Shown in pieces: positions 40,717 to 48,149 of a stretch of DNA of 64,000 bases. The notes below the pieces were generated by a model. The model searched no databases, had not been told where the DNA came from, and saw only the letters and a list, made by a program, of their open reading frames with translations. This stretch comes from Streptomyces sp. S.PB5 (GTDB lineage: Bacteria; Actinomycetota; Actinomycetes; Streptomycetales; Streptomycetaceae). The translations under genes were made by a program, and so were the position numbers. Position 1 is the stretch's first letter, and every line of letters starts with the position of its first letter. Location of the stretch: positions 62,001 through 126,000 of the forward strand of contig NZ_JAQMWP010000019.1 of assembly GCF_030403745.1 (NCBI RefSeq). Reading direction: 5' to 3'.

Positions 40717-41199
40717 ATGACCATCAGCACCGCCACCGTCAACCCTGTCCTGCGCGTCGCCCCCGCGGCGCCGGCCGAGGCTGCCGCGTACTTCCGTGCG
40801 AGCCTGGCCTTCCACGCCGACGTCTCCGATGTGGCCGCCGCCCTCGCCGCCGACGGCGACCCCGGCTTCGTCGTCCTCGACTCCCGCTCCACCGAGTCCT
40901 GGGACCTCGGGCACATCCCCGGCGCGGTCCACCTGCCGACCGCGCTCATCCCGGAGCAGGCCGAGCAGCTCCTCGACAAGAGCGTGCCGGTCGTGACGTA
41001 CTGCTGGGGCCCGGCCTGCAACGGCGCCACCCGCTCCGCGCTCGCCCTCGCCGAACTCGGCTTCCAGGTCAAGGAGATGCTCGGCGGCTTCGAGTACTGG
41101 GTGCGCGAGGGCTTCGAGTACGAGACCTGGCAGGGCAAGGACCGCCGGGACGCCGACCCGTTGACGGTGCCGGTGGACGCGGAGGACTGCGGCTGCTGA
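40717..41199 (+). CDS. Rhodanese-like sulfurtransferase
   Basis: 160 residues, ATG after GGAGGG. A rhodanese domain occupies ~35-145: FVVLDSRSTESWDLGHIPGAVHLPTALIPEQAEQLLDKSVPVVTYCWGPACNGATRSALALAELGFQVKEMLGGFEYWVREGF. The active loop follows TYCWGPACNGATR; the second Cys is the likely persulfide carrier. Cys-Gly-Cys at the extreme C-terminus (DCGC) is a possible metal or sulfur site. Divergent from an Lrp regulator. Confidence 0.93.
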   Translation: MTISTATVNPVLRVAPAAPAEAAAYFRASLAFHADVSDVAAALAADGDPGFVVLDSRSTESWDLGHIPGAVHLPTALIPEQAEQLLDKSVPVVTYCWGPACNGATRSALALAELGFQVKEMLGGFEYWVREGFEYETWQGKDRRDADPLTVPVDAEDCGC

Positions 41200-41264
41200 A
41201 CCTGGTATTCCGGTTTTCTTGACCGGCCTTTGAGATCCGCCGACGCGCGCTGTCATGCACGCGG

Positions 41265-41270
41265 TAGATT
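41265..41270 (+). promoter_or_regulatory. Candidate leaderless -10 box of the Imm21 gene
   Basis: TAGATT, 7 bases, then ATG at 41278. No Shine-Dalgarno sequence in between. Confidence 0.45.
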
Positions 41271-41277
41271 CCGCGCC

Positions 41278-41796
41278 ATGGTGCGATACGCGGAGCCGGG
41301 CGTGGCGGAGTGGGTGGAGTCGGCCGGCGGGCCGCTGATTGCGGTGCCGGAGACCGTGCTGCCGTTCTGGGCGGGCGCCGACGGCGACGAACTGGCCTCG
41401 GACTACGACCGGGCCTGTGAGGTGGACGGCTACGTCGGGCTGCTGCCCGTCGGCGACAGCGCGGCGCTCGTACTCGGCGACGAGCCCGCCGCCACCACCT
41501 ATCTCCCGGACCACGGCATCTTCGTACGGTGGTCAGCGGGGGAGTCCGAGGAACAGCTGCTCGCCGAGGTGCCGGCTGCGCTGGACGCCGCGGTGTGGGG
41601 ACCGGAGGTGGCCTGGAACGTCCCCGGCCCCGTCCTGCTGTTCGACGCCGCGTGGCCCGGCAACGACTCCCTGCGGACCGACCATGTGTGGATCGCGCTG
41701 GACCCCGGGCGGTACGCGGTGCGGGCAGCGCATGTGCAGCCGGGACCGGAGACGTGGCTGGGGCTCGTACAACTGCGGCCGTTGGCGCACGGGTAG
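41278..41796 (+). CDS. Imm21 family immunity protein (orphan)
   Basis: 172 residues from ATG 41278. The sequence has the Imm21 pattern known from actinomycetes: EWVESAGGPLIAVPETVLPFWAGAD near the N-terminus, then SDYDRACEVDGYVGLLPVGDSAALVLGDEPAATTYLPDHGIFVRW and a C-terminal VALDPGRYAVRAAHVQPGPETWLGLVQLRPL-like end. Imm21 proteins were predicted as immunity partners of polymorphic toxins. No toxin, secretion or delivery gene lies near it in this window, so it is either an orphan or serves another purpose. Confidence 0.75.
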   Translation: MVRYAEPGVAEWVESAGGPLIAVPETVLPFWAGADGDELASDYDRACEVDGYVGLLPVGDSAALVLGDEPAATTYLPDHGIFVRWSAGESEEQLLAEVPAALDAAVWGPEVAWNVPGPVLLFDAAWPGNDSLRTDHVWIALDPGRYAVRAAHVQPGPETWLGLVQLRPLAHG

Positions 41797-41873
41797 TCGG
41801 AGGGGGCGCGCGGCGGTTCGGGCGCGTCGCTCGGCGGGTGCCCGGCGGAGTGTGGGGCGGGGTGGACGCTTCG

Positions 41874-42010
41874 CTGGTCGCTGGTCGCTGGTCGCTGGTC
41901 GCTGGTCGCTGGTCGGCTGGACGGATGCTTTGCCGGGTCGGCGCTCCGCGGGTGGATGCCTCGCCGGTCGGCGCTCCGCTGGGTCGATGCCTCGCCCGTC
42001 GGCGCTCCGT
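41874..42010. repeat. Tandem 7-mer array followed by 30-mer repeats
   Basis: CTGGTCG is repeated six times without interruption (41874-41915). From 41937 a unit beginning GTCGGCGCTCCGC and continuing GGGTxGATGCCTCGCC occurs twice, with period about 30, plus a third partial copy at 41998. It lies between the Imm21 and SDR genes. A variable-number tandem repeat rather than a CRISPR: there are no unique spacers. Confidence 0.85.
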
Positions 42011-42054
42011 TAATCACGTGCGTCGCAAGGGTGCCGTCAGCATCATGGTCGTTC

Positions 42055-42891
42055 ATGCCCCGACTTCCGCATCCCGCTCCCGAAGACCTCCGCCGCGACC
42101 CGCTGCCCCTGCGCGGCCGTACCGCCCTCGTCACCGGCGCCAGTCGGCGCGGTGGTATCGGGTATGCGGTGGCGCGGCGGCTTGCGGCGTACGGGGCGAG
42201 TGTCTATCTGCATCACCATGTGCCGCACGACGCCGCCCAGCCGTGGGGCGCCGACCGTCCCGAGGACGTGGCCACCGCCGTGCGCGCGGCACTCGGGGAC
42301 CCGCAAGCCCAGGTCTTCGACGGTCCCGGTGATCTGTCCGACCCGGCCGCGCCCGCCGAACTCATCGCCACGGCCGCCTCCGCGCTCGGCGGCCGCATCG
42401 ACATCCTGATCGCCAACCACGCGCTCAGCGGCAGCGACGGCACCCTCGACGACATCGACGCGGCGATGCTCGACGCGCACTGGGCGGTCGACGCGCGCTC
42501 GGTGCTGCTGCTCGTGCAGGCCTACGCCCGGCACCGGAGTCCGGGCGACCCCGGCGGCCGGGTCGTGATGATGACGTCCGGTCAGGACAACGCGGGCGGG
42601 ATGCCGGGCGAGATCGCCTACGCCCTGCAGAAGGGCGCCCTCGCCTCCATCACCCGCTCCCTGTCGACGACGCTCGCCGAGCGGGGGATCACCGTGAACA
42701 CGGTCAATCCGGGCCCGGTGGACACGGATTACCTGACCGGCGAGGTGTACGACGCCGTCGCGGCCCGCTTCCCCGCCGGCCGCTGGGGCATGCCCGACGA
42801 CCCCGCCCGCCTCATCGCCTGGCTGGCGACGGACGAGGCGGGCTGGGTCACCGGACAGGTGATCGACTCGGAGGGAGGATTCCGGCGCTGA
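42055..42891 (+). CDS. SDR family NAD(P)-dependent oxidoreductase
   Basis: 278 residues from ATG 42055, just after the repeat array. Cofactor motif TGASRRGGIGYAVARRL (TGxxxGxG variant with a double Arg, residues ~26-42), NAN-like LIANHALSG, the catalytic Ser in VVMMTSGQDN, and the Tyr-x3-Lys pair AYALQKGAL are present. The C-terminus has VNPGPVDTDYLTG and GWVTGQVIDSEGGFRR. The Arg after the glycine motif suggests NADP preference. Substrate unknown. Confidence 0.92.
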   Translation: MPRLPHPAPEDLRRDPLPLRGRTALVTGASRRGGIGYAVARRLAAYGASVYLHHHVPHDAAQPWGADRPEDVATAVRAALGDPQAQVFDGPGDLSDPAAPAELIATAASALGGRIDILIANHALSGSDGTLDDIDAAMLDAHWAVDARSVLLLVQAYARHRSPGDPGGRVVMMTSGQDNAGGMPGEIAYALQKGALASITRSLSTTLAERGITVNTVNPGPVDTDYLTGEVYDAVAARFPAGRWGMPDDPARLIAWLATDEAGWVTGQVIDSEGGFRR

Positions 42892-42945
42892 AGGGAGGGC
42901 TCCTTCGGCGCGGAGGCCGGCGCTGAACTCCGCTCCGTCGCCGGA

Positions 42946-44634
42946 TCAGAGCGCGGAGAGCTCGTCCACCAGGTCGTCGAGGCCGAGGGAACCCTGCGAC
43001 AGGGCCGCCATGTGCCAGGCCTTGAGGTCGAAGGCGTCGCCGTGACGGCGCTCCGCGTTCTCCCGGCCCAGCAGCCAGGCACGTTCGCCCAGCTTGTAGC
43101 CGATGGCCTGCCCCGGGATCGTCAGATAGCGGGTCAGCTCGCTCTCCACGAAGTCCGCCGGACGGCTGCTGTGCGCGCCGAAGAACTCCTGCGCCAGCTC
43201 CGGAGTCCAGCGCTCACCCGGGTGGAACGGCGAGTCGGCCGGGATCTCCAGCTCCAGATGCATGCCGATGTCGACGATGACCCGCGCCGCCCGCATCATC
43301 TGCGCGTCGAGATAGCCGAGCCGCTGCTCGGCGTCCGTGAGGAAGCCGAGTTCGTCCATCAGCCGCTCCGCGTACAGCGCCCAGCCCTCGGCGTTGGCGC
43401 TGACGATGCCGATCGAGGCCTGGTAGCGCGAGAGGCTCTCGGCCACGTGCACCCACTGCGCGAGCTGGAGGTGATGACCCGGGACGCCCTCGTGGTACCA
43501 GGTCGAGACCAGGTCGTACGCCGGGAAGCGGGTCTGTCCCATCGTCGGCAGCCAGGTGCGGCCCGGGCGGGAGAAGTCCTCCGACGGGGGCGTGTAGTAC
43601 GGCGCCGCCGCACCGCCGGGCGGGGCGATGCAGGACTCCACCTTCCGTACCCGCTCGGCGAGTTCGAAGTGGGTGCCGTCCAGGGAGTCCATGGCCTGGG
43701 TCATCAGCCCCTGGAGCCACTCGCGGACCTCGTCGACGCCCTCGATGTGCGTGCCGTGCTCGTCGAGGTGCGCGAGCGCGACCCAGGGCGTCTCGGCGCC
43801 GGGCAGGATCTTCTCGGCCTCCTGCTTCATCTCGGCGAGCAGCCGGTGGTACTCGGACCAGCCGTACGCGTACGCCTCGTCCAGGTCGAGGTCCGTGCCG
43901 TTGAAGTAGCGCGACCAGCGGGCGTAGCGCTCCCGGCCCACCGTGTTCGGCGCGCCCTCGATCGTCGGCGCGTACACGTCCCGCATCCAGTCGCGCAGCT
44001 CCACGACCGACGCGGTCGCGGCGCGGGCCGCCTCGTCCAGCTCGCCGCGCAGTGCCTCGGGACCCTCCGCCGCGAAGTCCTCGAACCAGCCGCGTCCCTC
44101 GCCCGTGTCCGCCCACTCGGTGAGCTGGTCGATGAAGGTGGCCGTCGGGCGGGGGCTCGCGTACAGCTTGCGCTCCAGACCGAGCGCCAGGGACTCCCGG
44201 TACCCGGCGTACGCGGCGGGTACGGCCCGCAGCCGCTCGGCGATCGCCGTCCAGTCCTCGTCCGACTGGTTCGGCGTCACGGTGAACACCTCGCGCACCG
44301 AGTGCGCGGCGGTCGCCATGTTGCCCACCGAACGCAGCCCCTCGTCGGCCTCGTGCACCGCGAGCTCAGCGTTCAGGCGCTCACGCAGCAGCCGGCCGCA
44401 GCGCCGCTCGCTGTCACTGTCCGCACCGGGCTGCCGCTCGGCCTCGTCGAGCTTCGCGAGCGTCGCCCGCTGCAGCTCCGCGAGTGCCTCCTGACCCGCT
44501 GGTGAGGTGTCGGGAAGCCTGCTCGAACTCTCCTTCACTCCGAGGTAGGTGCCGGTGATCGGATCGAGGGCGATGAGGTCGTCGACATAGGCGTCGGCGA
44601 CCTCACGGGGCAGCGGGCTCTTGGTCTGTGACAT
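42946..44634 (-). CDS. DUF885 family metallopeptidase-like protein
   Basis: 562 residues, full-length for the family. The zinc motif is STWYHEGVPGHHLQLAQWVHVAE (HExxxGHH, residues ~365-380), and the distal Glu is in NAEGWALYAERLMDELG, about 40 residues later. The rest is helical. No signal peptide, so cytoplasmic. DUF885 proteins are distant thermolysin/oligopeptidase relatives; peptide substrates are likely but unknown. An Lrp gene lies upstream on the same strand (stop at 44668, 33 bases before this start), so the two may be co-transcribed. Confidence 0.9.
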   Translation of the reverse strand: MSQTKSPLPREVADAYVDDLIALDPITGTYLGVKESSSRLPDTSPAGQEALAELQRATLAKLDEAERQPGADSDSERRCGRLLRERLNAELAVHEADEGLRSVGNMATAAHSVREVFTVTPNQSDEDWTAIAERLRAVPAAYAGYRESLALGLERKLYASPRPTATFIDQLTEWADTGEGRGWFEDFAAEGPEALRGELDEAARAATASVVELRDWMRDVYAPTIEGAPNTVGRERYARWSRYFNGTDLDLDEAYAYGWSEYHRLLAEMKQEAEKILPGAETPWVALAHLDEHGTHIEGVDEVREWLQGLMTQAMDSLDGTHFELAERVRKVESCIAPPGGAAAPYYTPPSEDFSRPGRTWLPTMGQTRFPAYDLVSTWYHEGVPGHHLQLAQWVHVAESLSRYQASIGIVSANAEGWALYAERLMDELGFLTDAEQRLGYLDAQMMRAARVIVDIGMHLELEIPADSPFHPGERWTPELAQEFFGAHSSRPADFVESELTRYLTIPGQAIGYKLGERAWLLGRENAERRHGDAFDLKAWHMAALSQGSLGLDDLVDELSAL

Positions 44635-44667
44635 GCGGTCCATCCTCGTACGAGGGGCCGCCGCACG

Positions 44668-45159
44668 TCACGTGGATTGAGCCGAGGGCGAAGGCGGCAG
44701 CAGCGGTCCGCAGTCCCACTGCTGGAAGATCAACCGTGTTTCCACCCGGGCCACTTCCCGGTGCGCCGTGAACTCGTCCAGGACCAGCCGCTGCAGATCC
44801 GCCATGTCCGCGACCGCGACGTGCACGAGATAGTCGTCGGGCCCGGTCAGATGGAACACGGTGCGAGACTCCGGCAGCGCCCGGATCCGCTCCACGAACG
44901 GCCCCACCAGCTCCCGCCGATGCGGCCTGACCTGCACGGACAGCAACGCCTCCAGCCCGCGCCCGAGCTTCGCCGGATCCAGCCGCAGCTGATGCCCGAG
45001 GATCACCCCGGCGCGCCGCAGCCGCGTCACCCGGTCCAGACAGGTCGACGCCGCGACCCCCACCTGGGCGGCGAGGTCGCGATAGGTGGTCCGGGCGTCG
45101 TTCTGCAGCAGCCGCAGAAGATGGAGGTCCACCGGATCCAGTACGACAGATTCGGCCAT
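44668..45159 (-). CDS. Lrp/AsnC family regulator (PLP-lyase-linked)
   Basis: 163 residues. HTH: DLHLLRLLQNDARTTYRDLAAQVGVAASTCLDRVTRLRRAGVILGHQLRLDP, then the RAM domain LLSVQVRPHRRELVGPFVERIRALPESRTVFHLTGPDDYLVHVAVADMADLQRLVLDEFTAHREVARVETRLIF. Divergent from a cystathionine/methionine-type PLP lyase 60 bases away, and it is probably the amino-acid sensor controlling that gene. Third Lrp-type regulator in the window, each next to a different divergent target. Confidence 0.93.
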   Translation of the reverse strand: MAESVVLDPVDLHLLRLLQNDARTTYRDLAAQVGVAASTCLDRVTRLRRAGVILGHQLRLDPAKLGRGLEALLSVQVRPHRRELVGPFVERIRALPESRTVFHLTGPDDYLVHVAVADMADLQRLVLDEFTAHREVARVETRLIFQQWDCGPLLPPSPSAQST

Positions 45160-45219
45160 TGGCCGAACGTAGCACGGCGTTCGACCCCCTCACCCCGGCC
45201 GGTGTTCACCCTTGCCCGC

Positions 45220-46446
45220 ATGGAGACGACGCCCGCGCCCACCCGAGCCCTGGCCACCGAGGCCGTCCACGCCGGCCGCGACGACCTCGCCCGGCAGGGA
45301 CTGCACGCCCCGCCCATCGACCTGTCGACCACCTACCCCTCGTACGACAGCCGCGCCGAGGCCGCCCGCATCGACGCCTTCGCCACCACCGGGGCCGACC
45401 CCGAGGGCCCTCCGGTCTACGGCCGCCTGGGCAACCCCACCGTCGCCCGCTTCGAGACGGCCCTGGCCCGCCTGGAAGGCACGGAAGCCGCGGTCGCCTT
45501 CGCCAGCGGCATGGCCGCCCTGAGCGCCGTACTTCTCGTACGGTCCTCCCTCGGCCTGCGCCATGTCGTCGCCGTCCGCCCCCTGTACGGCTGCAGCGAC
45601 CACCTCCTGACCGCCGGCCTCCTCGGCTCCGAGGTCACCTGGACCGACCCGGCCGGCATCGCGGACGCGCTGCGCCCCGACACCGGCCTGGTCATGGTCG
45701 AGTCCCCGGCCAATCCGACGCTCGCCGAGGTGGACCTGCGCGCGGTGGCCCACGCCTGCGGCTCCGTCCCCCTCCTCGCGGACAACACCTTCGCCACGCC
45801 CGTGCTCCAGCGCCCCGCCGAACAGGGCGCCCGCCTGGTGCTGCACAGCGCCACCAAGTACCTCGGCGGACACGGTGACGTGATGGCGGGCGTGGTGGCC
45901 TGCGACGAGGAGTTCGCGGGCCGGCTTCGGCAGATCCGCTTCGCCACGGGCGGCGTACTGCATCCACTGGCCGGCTATCTCCTGTTGCGCGGCCTCTCCA
46001 CCCTCCCGGTCCGCGTCCACGCCGCCTCCGCGACCGCCGCCGAACTGGCCCGCCGCCTGACCTCCGACCCCCGGATCGCCCGGGTGCACTACCCCCGCAT
46101 CGGCGGCGCGATGATCGCCTTCGAGGTCCACGGCGACCCGCACGAGGTGATCGCGGGTGTCCGGCTCATCACCCCGGCGGTGAGCCTGGGGAGCGTGGAC
46201 ACGCTGATCCAGCACCCGGCGTCCATCAGCCACCGGATCGTGGAGGAGGACGACCGGCGAGGGGCGGGAGTGAGTGACCGCCTGCTGCGGTTGTCGGTGG
46301 GCCTGGAGGACGTGGAGGACCTCTGGGCTGATCTGGACAACGCCCTTGGGGCGACGCCGGTCGGGGACGCGGACCCGCATCGGTCTGCGGCTCCGCCGCG
46401 GGGTGCGATCAGCCACAACGCACCCGCGGTGGCCGGCGCCCCCTGA
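45220..46446 (+). CDS. Trans-sulfuration family PLP enzyme (cystathionine/methionine lyase type)
   Basis: 408 residues from ATG 45220. Cys/Met metabolism enzyme features: TTYPSYD near the N-terminus, YGRLGNPTVARFETALARLEGTEAAVAFASGMAAL (phosphate-binding loop), and the PLP lysine in HSATKYLGGHGDVMAGVV. The order fits cystathionine gamma-lyase, methionine gamma-lyase or cystathionine synthase; I cannot choose among them. The final ~25 residues (after WADLDNALGA) lie in a dispersed intergenic repeat, so the C-terminus is probably extended by repeat DNA. Divergent from an Lrp regulator. Confidence 0.9.
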   Translation: METTPAPTRALATEAVHAGRDDLARQGLHAPPIDLSTTYPSYDSRAEAARIDAFATTGADPEGPPVYGRLGNPTVARFETALARLEGTEAAVAFASGMAALSAVLLVRSSLGLRHVVAVRPLYGCSDHLLTAGLLGSEVTWTDPAGIADALRPDTGLVMVESPANPTLAEVDLRAVAHACGSVPLLADNTFATPVLQRPAEQGARLVLHSATKYLGGHGDVMAGVVACDEEFAGRLRQIRFATGGVLHPLAGYLLLRGLSTLPVRVHAASATAAELARRLTSDPRIARVHYPRIGGAMIAFEVHGDPHEVIAGVRLITPAVSLGSVDTLIQHPASISHRIVEEDDRRGAGVSDRLLRLSVGLEDVEDLWADLDNALGATPVGDADPHRSAAPPRGAISHNAPAVAGAP

Positions 46447-46560
46447 GCGGATCCGGTGGGGGCGACTACGGTCCGGCAGCGCCCTGAAGGGGCGCGGTGC
46501 CGTACCGGATGTGGGGCTCCGTCGCGTGGGGGCGGTCGGCCACGACGGCGCCGCGGTCGA
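46380..46560. repeat. Composite intergenic repeat overlapping the lyase 3' end
   Basis: Contains TGCGGCTCCGCCGC, GGTGCGATCAGCCACAACGCACCC, and GCGCCCTGAAGGGGCGC (around 46479-46495), then GGGGCTCCGTCGCG and GTCGGCCACGACGGCGCCGCGGTCGACCGAC. The modules resemble those at 12111-12174 and the short hairpin elements common in Streptomyces intergenic DNA. The first ~65 bases code for the lyase C-terminus. Confidence 0.6.
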
Positions 46561-46601
46561 CCGACACCCCTAGCCGTACTTCCAGCGGAGCGCTTGGCCG
46601 C

Positions 46602-47981
46602 CTAGGAGGCTTCGGCCTTCGTCACATTCACGGCGTCCGCTTCGAACGCGGCAGCACCGAGCCGAGCCGTGATCACCAGGGTTCCCTCCTCGATCTGATA
46701 GTCGAGGGGGAGCCCCAGCCCCCGCATCGCCGCGACCATCCCCGTGTTGGACGACTGCGTCACCGCGTAGACACTCTCGCACCCGGCCTCGGAGGCCATC
46801 GCCACCAGCCTGCGGAGCAGCTCACTGCCGATGCCCCGCCGCTGCCACTCGTCCTCGACGAGCAGGGCGACCTCCGTCTCGTCCCCGTCCCACAACAGAT
46901 GCCCGAGACCGACGAGCCGCCCCGACGTGGTCTGCACGGCGAGCGTCCGGCCGAACCGCGGGCTGAGGAGATGGTTGAGATACCGGTCCGCGTCACCGAC
47001 CGGCCCGTGATACCGCATACTCAGCGTCCGCGGGCTGCACCGCTCGTGCATGGCCTTCGCCGCGTCCAGGTCGTCGACGTCGGCCCGGCGCACCGTGATG
47101 TCGTTGCCCTCGGGCAGCGTCAGCACGTCCTGGCTGCGCGGCACCCGCGGCCCGAGCACCGCATCCAGGTCCACCAGCGCCCGTGCCCGGGCGAACTCGG
47201 TCGGGGTGAACGGCAGATAGGGCCGCTCCACGGTGATCACTCCGCCTTCCGGTGCCTGCAGCCTCATCACGGTCTCCTCGAACGCCCCCTCCACGGGCAC
47301 GGCCTCGGCCCCCGGACCGGCCGGCGACTGCCGGATCGTGCACCGGCCCAGCAACTGCCGCAGCGCCAGCGGCAGTTCCGCCGCGTCCAGGGCGGTACGG
47401 GCCGCCAGCCCGAGCACCCGGGTCGGCGCGTCGACCAGGTCATGGGCGTCGGCCCGCTCGATCCAGGTACCGGCACCACCGGCCAGCGAGGTCGCCCGGG
47501 TGATCTCGGACGCCTCCAGGTCACCCGGTGCCCGCAGCAGGAACTCGTCCACCGTGCCCTCGGCCAGCGGGTGCGTCTGCAGGCTCAGGATGTCGACCTG
47601 ACGGTCGGCCAGTGCCGTGCACAGCGCTGCCAGTGAGCCCGGCGCGTCCTTCACCGTCGTCCGCATCCGCCACAGCGTGGTCTCCCCGGTCCGCTCCGAG
47701 GGGAGCGGCCGGGGGTCGGTATCGGTGTCCGTGCCGCTCGGCGGCGGCGCGTGACCGTGGTGTCGTGCCCACCATGTGTGGAACGCCGCCGTGGCGACCA
47801 GTGCCACCGCCGAGGCCAGCAGCAGTACCGGACCGTCGGGGCCGTGCCCGACCAGGTTCGCGATGGCGTCCGCCACCGCGACCGCCGTGAACAGCGCGGC
47901 GAGTTCGATGACGTCCCGCCGCCAGTGGTGGACCGGACGACCGTGCCGCGCACGCGTCACATCAGACATTTGTCGATTCAT
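46602..47981 (-). CDS. Membrane-associated ACT-GNAT domain protein
   Basis: 459 residues from ATG 47981 (ATG 47969 also possible). Two N-terminal membrane segments (~20-75: ELAALFTAVAVADAIANLVGHG and VLLLASAVALVATAAFHTWWARHHGH) are followed by an Asp/Thr/Pro linker and a ligand-type ACT domain (TTVKDAPGSLAALCTALADRQVDILSLQTHPL). A middle region and a C-terminal GNAT domain follow (ITVRRADVDDLDAAKAMHERCSPRTLSMRY, then LLVEDEWQRRGIGSELLRRLVAMA, the acetyl-CoA-binding Q/R-x-x-G-x-G). It reads as an amino-acid-sensing acetyltransferase. Acceptor unknown. Confidence 0.85.
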   Translation of the reverse strand: MNRQMSDVTRARHGRPVHHWRRDVIELAALFTAVAVADAIANLVGHGPDGPVLLLASAVALVATAAFHTWWARHHGHAPPPSGTDTDTDPRPLPSERTGETTLWRMRTTVKDAPGSLAALCTALADRQVDILSLQTHPLAEGTVDEFLLRAPGDLEASEITRATSLAGGAGTWIERADAHDLVDAPTRVLGLAARTALDAAELPLALRQLLGRCTIRQSPAGPGAEAVPVEGAFEETVMRLQAPEGGVITVERPYLPFTPTEFARARALVDLDAVLGPRVPRSQDVLTLPEGNDITVRRADVDDLDAAKAMHERCSPRTLSMRYHGPVGDADRYLNHLLSPRFGRTLAVQTTSGRLVGLGHLLWDGDETEVALLVEDEWQRRGIGSELLRRLVAMASEAGCESVYAVTQSSNTGMVAAMRGLGLPLDYQIEEGTLVITARLGAAAFEADAVNVTKAEAS

Positions 47982-48092
47982 GCAACCACTGTGAAGGAAG
48001 GGTGTTGCGTGATCACGAACGCTTTGTGACCGGGCGGTAAAGAGTTGATATGTGCCTTTTGTTGGCTTTGTTGCGCTTGTGTTGCACGGGAT

Positions 48093-48144
48093 CATGGCCG
48101 GGTTTCATGGCTGGGGTTCACGGTCGGGTTTCATGGCCGGGGTT
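48093..48144. repeat. Four tandem 13-bp repeats
   Basis: CATGGCCGGGTTT, CATGGCTGGGGTT, CACGGTCGGGTTT and CATGGCCGGGGTT follow one another without gaps (48093-48144), alternating two variants. The array ends 5 bases from the stop codon of the minus-strand DUF6493-like gene, in its 3' flank, and downstream of a GT-rich stretch (TTGTTGGCTTTGTTGCGCTTGTGTTGC). Purpose unknown; no other copy is visible in the window. Confidence 0.75.
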
Positions 48145-48149
48145 CTGTG

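Noticed and set aside
41874..42010. CRISPR-like repeat array
   Set aside because: Repeats are contiguous without unique spacers and no cas genes are present.
41499..42134. Minus-strand frame with PATSDQR repeats
   Set aside because: The repeats are just the CTGGTCG microsatellite translated; the rest is antisense to Imm21 and SDR genes.
48093..48144. CRISPR-like repeat array
   Set aside because: Four 13-bp units with no spacers; a simple tandem repeat.
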